Assembly: GCA_944324855.1 (NCBI GenBank)
Contig: CALUXY010000011.1
Coordinates: 1 to 51,936, forward strand
Length of the DNA: 51,936 nt
Direction: 5' to 3'
Source of the DNA: Candidatus Gastranaerophilales bacterium
GTDB taxonomy: Bacteria; Cyanobacteriota; Vampirovibrionia; Gastranaerophilales; Gastranaerophilaceae
Part shown: positions 1 through 8,933 of the stretch, in pieces
Layout: every line of letters begins with the position of its first letter
How positions within the stretch are numbered: the first letter of the stretch is position 1
Made by a program: the position numbers and the translations under genes
Notes under the pieces: model-generated
Told to the model about the DNA's origin: nothing
What the model saw: only the letters and a program-made list of their open reading frames with translations
Database searches by the model: none

Positions 1-6
1 AGTTTG

Positions 7-30
7 TAGGGGAGTTCTGATACTCCCCTA
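7..30. terminator. Hairpin at the left edge, possible terminator
   Basis: A 9-bp perfect inverted repeat (TAGGGGAGT at 7-15, ACTCCCCTA at 22-30) with a 6-nt loop. The plus-strand flank is A-rich rather than T-rich and the minus-strand flank is cut by the window edge, so direction and function cannot be decided. Confidence 0.35.
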
Positions 31-80
31 TAAAAATGGCTATTTATCAACTGTTTGTTGTGACATAGCCTTAAAATTAA

Positions 81-112
81 ATAGGCAGAAGTAATTTGTT
101 ACTTCTGCCTAT
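81..112 (-). terminator. Terminator after the zinc-ribbon protein gene
   Basis: A perfect 14-bp stem (81-94 with 99-112) around a TTTG loop lies 26 nt beyond the stop of the minus-strand gene that begins at 1917. The minus-strand flank is T-rich (TTAATTTTAA) but has no clean U-tract, so termination is likely rather than certain. Confidence 0.65.
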
Positions 113-138
113 ATTAATTCTAATTTAATTTAACCAAA

Positions 139-1917
139 TTACTCTTCGTCTTTTGTATCTGTAGGATTATCTTCTTTGTCAGAAGTCATATCAGTTACAA
201 ATACTATTGTGTATTGTTTTCCGTCAGCGGTTGGCGGATTCCATTGAACATTTACGGTGTTTGTGGAATCAATTGTAAACATATTACTTAATTCTCCTTT
301 TTGGACAGGAATATCTGATGTTAGTGTGTATCCGTCAAAATTACTGCCGGCATGTGAAATTAACATATAGGTTTGTTTGGCTGTTGTTTTTGTAACCTGT
401 ACTGCATTCATTCCTATATTATCTACATTAATTATTAATGTATCAGGGAAATATTGTTTTATAGATTTTGATGACAAAGTCTTAACTACAAAATTTCCGT
501 AAGAATATTCTACACGTCCGATTTGCAGACATTGAGATGTGTATATCAATAATTGGCCGCGTTTCATAATTATTTGAGAATTAGGGTCTATAGTTAGTAC
601 CTGATTAGTTTTTTGGAATTTATTGTCATATACATCAAATCCGCCTTGTCCGTTATCTGCCAATAACAGAGTGTCTTTTGATATTTTTGCATCTTCGCTG
701 AATGTTGCCCACATACCTTCTGTTTGAGAATAAATATATTTATATCCGATGTTAGAAAATTCTTTCATAAGACTTTTTCTTAAATCAATAAAAATATCAT
801 CAAGTTCTCCATTTAAAGGTCTGATGGATTCAAGCATTTTTTCATATTCATAAGGATAAAGAGAATCAAATTGGTTTGTTGATATTCCGTTAGCAGATGT
901 TACCATTTTACTGAATATCGGGATTAGTTTTGAGTGTTTATTAGTTTTAATAAACCTTTTATCCCACTTTTTGAAGGTATTATGTCTGATTGCCTGCATT
1001 TCTTGTCTGTCGTTTGCAAAAATATAACCGAAAGTATAGAAATACAAGTTATCTTTAACCTCATTTATATTACTAAAATTAGGGTTGTTTATAAGGAATT
1101 TTTCATAATCCGCTATTCTCAGATTCATTTCTTTTGGTGTTGTTGCAAGGTATCCGCCATTTTCCAGAAATTCATCATTGTGTTTTGCCCGCAAGTATAA
1201 ATAAGCTTTCATATCTGATTGAACATACTGTCCAAATTTTTTGTATGTGAATTTGTAATCTTCTTTAAGATGATATTTTGCATAAGCGGTATCAGATACA
1301 ATTTTTAAGCCGACAGGGGCAAGTTCTTTATTGTAGTGTGCTGCGCATTTTTTAAACTCTTTTTTTGTTTGAGGCAGTGAGTTTTTAATGTCTTCTTTTA
1401 AAAGATTATCATTAGAAAACGCTTCAATTTTTAAAAGTTGTTTTCTATAGTTATCAAACACTTTTGATTTTTCTTCTGCTGAATCATCAGAGTACCTTAA
1501 GTACAGTACGAGAAAGTTTTGTACATCTTTTAAATTAAGAATTAAGTCCTGCAATGTTTCAGGCTGGTCTAATTCTGGTATTGATGAAGGATTTTCCATA
1601 TATGCTTCATATTTAGATTTATTGTCTTGCAAATTCTCGTTAGAAGTATAATGACCTAGTATTTTTAATCCAATCCACCCTGCGAATAATACACAAATTG
1701 TTAAAAATAGTTTGAATAAAAGTGCTCCGATTGCTTCAAATGGTATATCTTTGTTTAAAGAATATTTTTGCGGATTTTTGTAATAAGATTTTTTCTGATA
1801 AAAATCTTTGTTGTCTTTCTCTTTATTCATTTCAATGTCTTTAGACAAATCATATCCGCAATTTATGCAAAATCTTTGATTATTTTTAATTTCTTTTCCG
1901 CATCTGGGACAAAACAT
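139..1917 (-). CDS. Zinc-ribbon, single-pass membrane protein of unknown function
   Basis: A 592-residue protein. Residues 1-21 form a small zinc ribbon with Cys3, Cys6, Cys17 and Cys20 in CxxC...CxxC spacing. A charged linker and one hydrophobic segment at about 60-88 follow. The remaining 500 or so residues are polar, with no motif I recognise, and end in an acidic tail. The topology suggests a cytoplasmic ribbon and a large extracytoplasmic domain, as in other zinc-ribbon membrane proteins whose roles are mostly unknown. An AAGGAG site sits 7-8 nt before the ATG, and a TATAAT-like -10 lies at 1952-1957 on the minus strand. The gene appears monocistronic. I do not assign a function. Confidence 0.75.
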   Translation of the reverse strand: MFCPRCGKEIKNNQRFCINCGYDLSKDIEMNKEKDNKDFYQKKSYYKNPQKYSLNKDIPFEAIGALLFKLFLTICVLFAGWIGLKILGHYTSNENLQDNKSKYEAYMENPSSIPELDQPETLQDLILNLKDVQNFLVLYLRYSDDSAEEKSKVFDNYRKQLLKIEAFSNDNLLKEDIKNSLPQTKKEFKKCAAHYNKELAPVGLKIVSDTAYAKYHLKEDYKFTYKKFGQYVQSDMKAYLYLRAKHNDEFLENGGYLATTPKEMNLRIADYEKFLINNPNFSNINEVKDNLYFYTFGYIFANDRQEMQAIRHNTFKKWDKRFIKTNKHSKLIPIFSKMVTSANGISTNQFDSLYPYEYEKMLESIRPLNGELDDIFIDLRKSLMKEFSNIGYKYIYSQTEGMWATFSEDAKISKDTLLLADNGQGGFDVYDNKFQKTNQVLTIDPNSQIIMKRGQLLIYTSQCLQIGRVEYSYGNFVVKTLSSKSIKQYFPDTLIINVDNIGMNAVQVTKTTAKQTYMLISHAGSNFDGYTLTSDIPVQKGELSNMFTIDSTNTVNVQWNPPTADGKQYTIVFVTDMTSDKEDNPTDTKDEE

Positions 1918-1985
1918 ATTAAACTCCTTTATATAGTATTTATTCAGAATAATTATACTATATGAAGTTTTAAAATAAATCCCTT

Positions 1986-3350
1986 TTATGCAGCACTTTT
2001 GTTTTTGTTAAACTCTCTAACGTTAAATCTCCAGCTTTCTGTTTGATCCATGTTTTTCATTGCAATATCTTCCGGCAGACCGGCATGGTGTATTTTCGGA
2101 ATTAAATATGTTGCAGGATATTCAACAGGAGCAGATACATCATCATCCGTATCATTACATACGAAATACAACTCTCCGTTTTTATCTTTTTTATAATCTG
2201 TTATTGTAATTTCATGAGCGCCTATGATTTTTTTGTTTTCATCTGTCAGGGTATATCCGATTATAATGTTTTCGCCTCTATCGAGTGTTTCTAAAAGTTG
2301 CGATTTTACTGTATCATAATCTGTTGCATAGCCGATTAAAGTTTGATTATCATCAACATTTTGATAAGTAACTGACATTGTGTTTTTATCTTCTACTACT
2401 GATTCGAGGAATGTTTTTTCGTAATCAATAAGTCCGCTGTCTTCACTGCTGAACTTGCCGCCTCGTTTGTCGTTTAATGAGTTATAACTTTGCTGTGATG
2501 CAATATTCATAAAGGTTGATTGCATTAGTGCATCAACGGATGAGCGTTCAAGTTTATCTCTATAATTTTGCTGGATTTCTGCTCTGATATATGCGTTGCT
2601 GTCAGGTGCCAGCTTTACTTTTGCTGTTTTAAAATCTTTTGCTTCATAAGGTATTTCAAAAGAATTCAAAAGCCATATAGCATCAAGAGTATTGTCTGAC
2701 AGGCTGTCAAACTTAATTTTTTTAGTTACGGATTTTTCAGGAGATGTCAATCCTTCTGCAAACCTTACGTATTCTGCCGGTTTTTTCTTTGCAAGATTAA
2801 ACTGTTCACTTGCAGCTACGCAGCAGCCTGAGAATAAATCTCTTATTTCTATTTCTGCATTTTTTCTCTGGATGAGATTTTTTGAATTGTTGGTTAATTT
2901 GTCGATTACTTCTGTTTTGTATTCATCAGGAATATCGCCAAATTTTTGAGTTATGGTATACGGGTCAGTAACAGAGATAAGTGTGTCTGTAAGTATTTTT
3001 TTGTTGTCTAATTTGTCTGCTCTCTTTGTTGTTGCGATTTTGTATAAATTATCTAATACAGATGATTTATCGTTTGAATTATTGTTCAAAAGTATTCCTG
3101 TTTTTAATGCGTAATCAAGAACTTTTCTGTTATTTTTATCAAGTGATTGGTTTAATATTTTGTATTTTTCTTTTTCATCTTTTGTAGTTAATGAAGTGCG
3201 AATATTTGTGTTTACATTATTTGCAGTAAAGTATACACTCCTGTTAGCGCTTTGATTTTGCTGTTGTTCAGGGGTAACATTTACTGCTTTGCTTCTGATA
3301 GGAGCGACAGCATAATTAGACATAACACTATTTTGATTCACACTTATCAT
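1986..3350 (-). CDS. Putative papain/C39-fold cysteine peptidase-like protein
   Basis: A 454-residue protein with a disordered Asn/Gln-rich N-terminus and no signal peptide. Residues 171-183 (LFSGCCVAASEQF) place a Cys-Cys pair at 176-177 at the start of a helix. GAHEITITDY puts His379 at the start of a strand, and YFVCNDTDDD puts Asn399/Asp400 after the next strand. Cys-His-Asn/Asp in this order is the papain/C39 arrangement, but I cannot confirm the fold by eye, and peptidase activity is inference. The start is uncertain: there is no close Shine-Dalgarno site before either ATG at 3350 or ATG at 3323. It stands alone between the zinc-ribbon gene and the divergent TOPRIM gene. Confidence 0.6.
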   Translation of the reverse strand: MISVNQNSVMSNYAVAPIRSKAVNVTPEQQQNQSANRSVYFTANNVNTNIRTSLTTKDEKEKYKILNQSLDKNNRKVLDYALKTGILLNNNSNDKSSVLDNLYKIATTKRADKLDNKKILTDTLISVTDPYTITQKFGDIPDEYKTEVIDKLTNNSKNLIQRKNAEIEIRDLFSGCCVAASEQFNLAKKKPAEYVRFAEGLTSPEKSVTKKIKFDSLSDNTLDAIWLLNSFEIPYEAKDFKTAKVKLAPDSNAYIRAEIQQNYRDKLERSSVDALMQSTFMNIASQQSYNSLNDKRGGKFSSEDSGLIDYEKTFLESVVEDKNTMSVTYQNVDDNQTLIGYATDYDTVKSQLLETLDRGENIIIGYTLTDENKKIIGAHEITITDYKKDKNGELYFVCNDTDDDVSAPVEYPATYLIPKIHHAGLPEDIAMKNMDQTESWRFNVREFNKNKSAA

Positions 3351-3417
3351 ACTTAAATAAAAACTTCTTACTTTAAAAATTTGCTTATTTGCGCTATAAA
3401 TATTAAAAAAGGTTAAG

Positions 3418-4410
3418 ATGAAATTTAAACCGTTAACAGAAAATCAAATAATAATTTCAATAGACAGGCTGACCCGTTTTAAGCCGACGGAGGAAAAATA
3501 TTTACGGGTTTTTAAAGATATTTTGGTTTCAAATCTGATTGAGCCGAAATTTAAAAAACAAGATTTAGAAAAGTTAGATTATCAGACAATTAGAGATTTT
3601 GCGGTAGAAATATTCAATAAGTCTTTACAAGAAGATAATACTAACGATTTATCTTTGAATTTTAAATTAAAAGAATATGAAAATTCAACATTTGTGAATG
3701 ATAAAAATGTAGATATACTCCTTGATAATTGTCTGGACTATCTATCAGCATTGAAACTTTTGAAGGTCGATAAACCGGTTAATTTACAATGGCTTTATTC
3801 ACTTAGAGAAAATACAGATATATACAGATTAAGAGAAGAAAAAAGATTGCAGTATCCGGTTTCGCTGGTTGTAATTGTTGAGGGAATAACAGAAGAGATA
3901 TTACTTCCTGAATTTTCAAAGATTTTAGGTTTGGATTTTTTAGCGCACGGTATAAAAATACTTCCCGCCGGCGGTAAAAATCAAGTAGTAAAGCTTTACT
4001 ACTCATTATCTGAAGAATTAAAAGTTCCGATATTTGTATTGCTGGATAAAGATGCCGTAGAAAATGTTAATCTTATAAATAAAAAACTTCGTCCGGAAGA
4101 TAAGGTATATTTATTGAACAGCGGGGAATTTGAGGATTTATTGCCTTTGAATTTAATATTAAAAACGATTAATTCTCACCTGAAAAATTTTGCATCAATA
4201 ACTTTAAAAGATTTAGAAAAACAAGAACCTATGGTTAAAATTCTGGAAGAAATTTTTAAATGCTGCGGGCTTCATGAGTTTAAAAAAGCTGAATTTGCCC
4301 ATCTTGTACAAAATCAGATTAATTCAAAAAATGATATTTCAGAAGAAATTAATTGTATTATTGCGTCTCTCAAAGAAATGTCTGATAAATATGATAAATC
4401 ATTGATTTAG
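3418..4410 (+). CDS. Stand-alone TOPRIM-domain protein (OLD-like TOPRIM without an ATPase)
   Basis: A 330-residue protein. The second half carries a TOPRIM-type metal site: IVEGITEEILLPE (Glu155, Glu159, Glu160), then FVLLDKDA (Asp210, Asp212), then GEFEDLLPL (Glu237, Glu239). This order and the LP after the first acidic motif resemble the C-terminal nuclease part of OLD-family proteins. The Walker ATPase half of OLD proteins is missing, and the first 140 residues are helical and unassigned. An AAAGG site precedes the ATG. The gene is divergent from 3350 with a 67-nt intergenic space. Possible roles are DNA or RNA cleavage in repair or defence, but there is no recognisable partner next to it. 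Confidence 0.7.
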   Translation: MKFKPLTENQIIISIDRLTRFKPTEEKYLRVFKDILVSNLIEPKFKKQDLEKLDYQTIRDFAVEIFNKSLQEDNTNDLSLNFKLKEYENSTFVNDKNVDILLDNCLDYLSALKLLKVDKPVNLQWLYSLRENTDIYRLREEKRLQYPVSLVVIVEGITEEILLPEFSKILGLDFLAHGIKILPAGGKNQVVKLYYSLSEELKVPIFVLLDKDAVENVNLINKKLRPEDKVYLLNSGEFEDLLPLNLILKTINSHLKNFASITLKDLEKQEPMVKILEEIFKCCGLHEFKKAEFAHLVQNQINSKNDISEEINCIIASLKEMSDKYDKSLI

Positions 4411-4485
4411 ATGAGAATTTGAATAACTTCTTTTGATAAAATGTGTGTAAAAGTTACAAACATTTAACATGTTGTGCAAAAAGGG

Positions 4486-4514
4486 TTGAAAACTGGTTGC
4501 ACATGATATATAAT
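4486..4514 (+). promoter_or_regulatory. Sigma70-type promoter of fliD
   Basis: TTGAAA (4486-4491), a 17-nt spacer and TATAAT (4509-4514) give a near-consensus housekeeping promoter 49 nt before the fliD start. No sigma28-type element is visible here. Confidence 0.75.
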
Positions 4515-4562
4515 AAATATAGCATGCATTATTATTAGGCAGTTTATAGAAAGGATTTTTAT

Positions 4563-6326
4563 ATGCCTACAATCACATTCAGCGGTTTGGCTTCAGGTTT
4601 AGATACAGCATCTTGGGTTGATGCGTTAGTTTCTGTTAAACAGTTAACGGTTACTTCTTTACAAGATACATTAAAAACTTATGAAGATAAGCAAGCTACT
4701 GTTACAGAACTTCAGACATCATTTAGTTCATTGCGTACGGCAATCGAAAAATTGACTGATGCTAAGTTTGGTGCAAATATGGATTTATTTGCTAATAACA
4801 TGGTGACATCTTCTAATGAAGATATATTTACTGCGACTGTTACAAAGAATGCTGCTCGCCAGATTTATGATATAAAAGTTGACCAGCTTGCAACTAAAAC
4901 AACAGTTTCTGCGAATAAAGCAGTAAGTGCAGTTGCTAATGATAATACTAAACTTGCTGATATGGGTATAACAGAAGGCACAATTACATCATATGTTGAT
5001 GGTGTTAAACATACAATTAATATTGGAAAAGATGATACCGTTCAAGATTTAAGAACCCGTTTTGCAGAAGCTGGTATAAAGGCTGAAATTGATGAACAAG
5101 GTATGTTTAACTTATCTGCTCAAAACGGAACATCTGAAATTCTTATAGGTGCAACAACAGATACTTCAAATTTAAAATCCTTGTATGGTATTTCAAAACA
5201 AGAAGATGGAACCTACAAATCAACATCTTCTATGTATCAGGTTACAACAGCATCAAAAGTTATGGAGAGCGGGATATTTGCAACAGAAGATAATCCTAAT
5301 GCCTCTATTACTGCAGGAACTTTTACTATAGGTGAGGCAGAATTTAAAATAGATGAGAATACAACGATATCAAGTTTAATTTCTGCAATTAACAGTAATG
5401 AAGATGCAGGTGCAACTGCATATTGGGATGCAGCAAATGCAAAATTAGTTTTAACCTCAACTGTTGAGGGTCAGTCTTATGTAAATGTTGAGGCAGGCAC
5501 AAGCAACTTTACTGATGTTATGGGCTTTACTACATCAGAATGGGATGCAGACGGAAATGTTGTAAAAACAGCCTTGAATACAGATAATCAAACATTAGGT
5601 GAAAATGCTATATTATATATAAACGGAACGCAGGTTATTTCTTCTTCTAACACTGTTACGAGTGATATTTCACGACTTGAAGGTGTAACTCTTAATCTTA
5701 AAGGGGTAAGCACAGAAGAAGAACCGACTTCAACAATGACAGTTGAACAGGATACTACAGAAATTGTAGAAGCTTTAACAGATTTTGTTGATCAGTATAA
5801 CGAATTGATGACAAAAATAGATGAGCTGACTGCTACAGGTGGTGATTTGCATGGCGAAACCACTTTAAAACAAATAAAAAATTCAATGAGACAGTTGGTA
5901 ACTACAACTACCGGTCAAGAAGGTGATGTATATAAAATGTTATCACAGATTGGTATATCAACTGCCGCTGCAGGTGCAGATTTATCTGCAGATACATCGA
6001 GTTTGTCTTTAGACGAAGATAAATTAAAACAAGCTTTGCAAGAAGATCCGGATGCCGTTAAGGCTGTTATTATGGGAACATCTACCGATGGTTATGGTAT
6101 TTTATCGCAATTAGAATCTGTTATAGAAAACTCACTGGCGACAAACGGATATTTTTCAACAACAATAGATTCTATTCAAAATGATATGACCAGATATAAC
6201 GAAAAGATAACACGTGCAAATGAAAAGGTTGCAAGTTATAAATCCCGATTAGAGGCTCAATTCCAAGCAATGGAAAATACAATATCAACTATGCAATCTG
6301 CTTATAGTGGATTATTATCAGGCTAG
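4563..6326 (+). CDS. fliD: Flagellar hook-associated protein 2, filament cap FliD
   Basis: A 587-residue protein. The first 20 residues (MPTITFSGLASGLDTASWVD) are the classic FliD start, which caps the filament and helps flagellin fold at the tip. The N-terminal domain covers about 1-100. The variable centre contains beta-rich repeats, including a flagellin-hook-IN-like stretch near residues 245-290. The C-terminal domain (about 360-587) ends in a coiled coil containing KITRANEKVASYKSRLEAQF, as expected. GAAAGG lies about 8 nt before the ATG. It is followed by a strong terminator and then a flagellin gene, so it is transcribed alone. Length is within the family range. Confidence 0.95.
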   Translation: MPTITFSGLASGLDTASWVDALVSVKQLTVTSLQDTLKTYEDKQATVTELQTSFSSLRTAIEKLTDAKFGANMDLFANNMVTSSNEDIFTATVTKNAARQIYDIKVDQLATKTTVSANKAVSAVANDNTKLADMGITEGTITSYVDGVKHTINIGKDDTVQDLRTRFAEAGIKAEIDEQGMFNLSAQNGTSEILIGATTDTSNLKSLYGISKQEDGTYKSTSSMYQVTTASKVMESGIFATEDNPNASITAGTFTIGEAEFKIDENTTISSLISAINSNEDAGATAYWDAANAKLVLTSTVEGQSYVNVEAGTSNFTDVMGFTTSEWDADGNVVKTALNTDNQTLGENAILYINGTQVISSSNTVTSDISRLEGVTLNLKGVSTEEEPTSTMTVEQDTTEIVEALTDFVDQYNELMTKIDELTATGGDLHGETTLKQIKNSMRQLVTTTTGQEGDVYKMLSQIGISTAAAGADLSADTSSLSLDEDKLKQALQEDPDAVKAVIMGTSTDGYGILSQLESVIENSLATNGYFSTTIDSIQNDMTRYNEKITRANEKVASYKSRLEAQFQAMENTISTMQSAYSGLLSG

Positions 6327-6354
6327 ATTTTTATTTTTAAATATCAAAAAGTTT

Positions 6355-6389
6355 AAAATAGGAGTAATAATTGTTATTACTCCTATTTT
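6355..6389 (+). terminator. Terminator after fliD
   Basis: A perfect 16-bp stem (6355-6370 with 6374-6389) around a 3-nt loop, with A-tract and T-tract arms, lies 28 nt after the fliD stop. Confidence 0.85.
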
Positions 6390-6424
6390 AGTTTAACATC
6401 CCGTAACATTTGTCCGGTGAACAG

Positions 6425-6453
6425 TTGCAAAAGATATATACATAATCTATAAT
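6425..6453 (+). promoter_or_regulatory. Promoter of the long flagellin, giving a ~435-nt leader
   Basis: TTGCAA (6425-6430), a 17-nt spacer and TATAAT (6448-6453). It lies just after the fliD terminator and is the best promoter before the flagellin start at 6895, so the leader RNA would be about 435 nt. GTAACATTTG at 6402-6411 resembles the GTAACAAA box upstream of the other flagellins. Confidence 0.6.
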
Positions 6454-6459
6454 ATAAAT

Positions 6460-6894
6460 GTAACGGTACTATCACATAAGGGATATATGAGTATAGTTTT
6501 TATTCAAGGGATTGGATATGAATTATTGAGTAAGTCTAAAACGCTTGCTATACTTGTGTTTGCGAACGGGGGGGGGGCATAAAGGCCTGATATCAAGGGT
6601 TTCACCCTTGAGTCCATTAAACAGATTTCAATCCGGATTTATTTCTTTTACCTTTGTCGTCCTGAACGGATTGTCGGTTGGGCATACTTGCCCAACAATA
6701 GACTCTTTATGCCTCCGGCGGGTCAATCTCCTTCTCCAAGTCGGGGAAGGAGTAGAGTTAATTCATTTACCCCTGATTCACTCCTCACGTCTCACACCTC
6801 ACAAAAATCGTGGCAGCATAATTTCAATCCATTCATTTATATCCAAACGAGTAAGCCGAATTTCAACCCCTTTATTTACCCCGGAGGTGGCCTG
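6460..6894 (+). other. Long flagellin leader with a G10 tract and hairpins
   Basis: Non-coding on inspection. It holds a run of ten G (6568-6577) and three hairpins: 6593-6611 (8-bp stem), 6677-6696 (GTTGGGCA/TGCCCAAC) and 6728-6752 (CTCCTTCTCC/GGGGAAGGAG). It also has several AATTTCAA-type short repeats (6823, 6858). The 6728-6752 hairpin resembles the one at 9781-9803. Open frames through this stretch have no recognisable protein sequence. Base composition is more GC-rich than the surroundings. Confidence 0.6.
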
Positions 6895-8634
6895 ATGGCA
6901 TTAACAATCAACACCAACCTTTCAAGCCTAATGGTCCAACTGTCACTTAAGAAATCGACATTGGACTTGAACCGTGCATTGGAGCAGATGACAACGGGAT
7001 ATCGAATCAATTCAGCCAAAGACGATGCGGCAGGTTATGCTGTTGCAACCAAGATGAATATAGATTTGTCGTCCTATAGAGTTGCACAGAATAATGCCAA
7101 CCTCGGATTATCACTATTAAATACAGCCGAAAGCAGTTTAGACATAGTAACCACACATTTACAGCGAATAAGAGATTTGGCGGAGCAGGCGGCAAACGGA
7201 ACTTATGGACAGGATTCGATAGATGCGATACAGATGGAGATAGACCAGAGAACGGAAGAAATAAACCGTATTATGGAGACTACAGAATACAACGGGATAC
7301 AGTTATTCAAAGGTGATGCTCAACCAGGTGTTGCGACAGGTTCGTTTATCCAAGAGGTTACGCCTCTGACTGAGGGTGAGGCATTGGCACAGGGGTATAC
7401 GGTTATTAAAACAGCGGCTGATTTGGATAATATCCGCAACAACCTTTCTGGTAAGTATATCTTGATGAATGATATTGATTTAGCGGGTGTTGATTGGACT
7501 CCGATTAATAGTTTTAGTGGAGAATTAAATGGTAATGGATATGTGGTAAGAAATCTTAATTGTCACACAAATGGTGCTGCAGGATTGTTTGTTTCCATTG
7601 CTGGTATTATATCAAATTTGGGCTTAGAAAATGTAAATGTAACAGCTGATAATAGTGGTGGTATTGCTGGCGGAATCGCTGCAACTACAAAAAGCGGAGC
7701 AAATCCGATAATTAAAAATTGTTATGTTACAGGGTCAGTGTCTACTTCAAATGATTTTGGTTATGTTGGGGGCTTAATCGGTTCCATGGGTTATGATTCT
7801 AGATATAATCCAAGTATAATTTCTTGTTATACAGATGCAATTGTTTCAGGTTGGTCAGCAGGCGGGATTACTGGGGGTACTGGTTCTACTAGTGGTAGTG
7901 GAGGCGGACCTAAGATAGATAATTGTTATTCATTAAGTCAGGTTCATGGAATTGAATATTCTGGTGGTTTAGTAGGATTTCATGCTCATAGTATAACTAC
8001 AAATAGTTATGTTGCAGGGCCTGTTTCAAATGCTAATTGGGCTGGAGCTTTGTTTGGTGGAGGCTGGGTTGGAAGTGATAGTAGTATTGGAAACAATTAT
8101 TTTGATATTGTTGCAACTAAACAAAATTCTGCTATTTATAGTGGCACGGTTTCAGGAACTCAAGGTATCCAAACTACAGAATTAGAACGTTTGATTGCAA
8201 ATGGAACGCTTCCTCAAGCAAAATTTAATACTAATATAGATAATAATCAAAATGGAAGTATTGTTCTTCAGGTCGGGATAGATTCAAGCGAAAATTCTCG
8301 TATATCTTTTGATACCGCATTATCAATCAATCTAAATGTTAATGTTTCAACAACCGCCAATGCCAGAAATTCCCTTGATGCAATAGATGCTATGCTTGAT
8401 ACGATTACTCAGAAACAAACGGAATTCGGCGCTGTTCAAAACCGTCTTGAGTCGGTTATAGATTCACTTGATGTAAGTATTGAGAATACGACCTCATCAC
8501 TTTCTACAATCAAAGATGCAGATATCGCAAAGGTTTCGTCAGATTTTATCAGGGCGCAGATATTACAGCAGGCATCGGCATCACTTCTTGCAACAGCTAA
8601 TCAGTCACCGTCGATTGTGTTAGGGTTGATTTAG
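6895..8634 (+). CDS. Flagellin with a GLUG-repeat (beta-helix-like) insertion
   Basis: A 579-residue flagellin. The start at 6895 is chosen because MALTINTN is the conserved flagellin N-terminus and GGAGG sits 7-8 nt upstream; an upstream in-frame extension to 6688 is not supported. Residues 1-140 are the D0/D1 helices (ERALEQMTTG-like, RINSAKDDAAGYAVA). The C-terminal helices occupy about 455-579 and end in SIVLGLI. Between them, about residues 142-450 replace the usual short centre. This insert has KYILMNDIDLAG followed by repeated GG[IL][VIA]G units (near GGIAGG, GGLIGS, AGGITGG, GGLVGFH, GALFGGG), typical of the GLUG motif of surface proteins. The insert would form an exposed domain on the filament surface. 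The other three flagellins here are only 282-285 residues. Confidence 0.9.
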   Translation: MALTINTNLSSLMVQLSLKKSTLDLNRALEQMTTGYRINSAKDDAAGYAVATKMNIDLSSYRVAQNNANLGLSLLNTAESSLDIVTTHLQRIRDLAEQAANGTYGQDSIDAIQMEIDQRTEEINRIMETTEYNGIQLFKGDAQPGVATGSFIQEVTPLTEGEALAQGYTVIKTAADLDNIRNNLSGKYILMNDIDLAGVDWTPINSFSGELNGNGYVVRNLNCHTNGAAGLFVSIAGIISNLGLENVNVTADNSGGIAGGIAATTKSGANPIIKNCYVTGSVSTSNDFGYVGGLIGSMGYDSRYNPSIISCYTDAIVSGWSAGGITGGTGSTSGSGGGPKIDNCYSLSQVHGIEYSGGLVGFHAHSITTNSYVAGPVSNANWAGALFGGGWVGSDSSIGNNYFDIVATKQNSAIYSGTVSGTQGIQTTELERLIANGTLPQAKFNTNIDNNQNGSIVLQVGIDSSENSRISFDTALSINLNVNVSTTANARNSLDAIDAMLDTITQKQTEFGAVQNRLESVIDSLDVSIENTTSSLSTIKDADIAKVSSDFIRAQILQQASASLLATANQSPSIVLGLI

Positions 8635-8933
8635 ATAAGATTTTTCGTTAGGCAAAAGTTAATTTTTTTACAACTAAAATAATTTAATATATTCTAAGTT
8701 TCAAAAATTATACGGTTCTTTAAGTGTACTTGTTACATTTCTTAATGTGTACACTATGAGAGGGTTTAGGGTGCATTGTGTTAATGATACTTTTAGGTAA
8801 AACTTGAAATGTAATCTTTTTGTAATATTATAATTATATAAATTATTTTCCGTTGGATTTTAATTTGATAGCTGTTAACTATTAAAAGCGAATCTTTTTC
8901 GGAGTTGCAATTTACAAGTAAAAGAGGATTTAG
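8635..8933. other. Intergenic region between the long flagellin and the transglycosylase
   Basis: No coding frame recognised. It contains an imperfect inverted repeat, AGTGTAC (8723-8729) and GTACACT (8749-8755), which could be an operator. A plausible promoter for the downstream gene is TTGAAA (8804-8809) and TATAAT (8829-8834), but the 19-nt spacer is long. TATAATTATATAA resembles the flagellin promoter motif seen on the other strand further on. Confidence 0.45.

Noticed and set aside
6545..6895. Open frame through the G10 tract that could be a phase-variable protein
   Set aside because: The translated sequence shows no domain or ribosome site and consists of repeat-derived DNA; the real gene starts at 6895.
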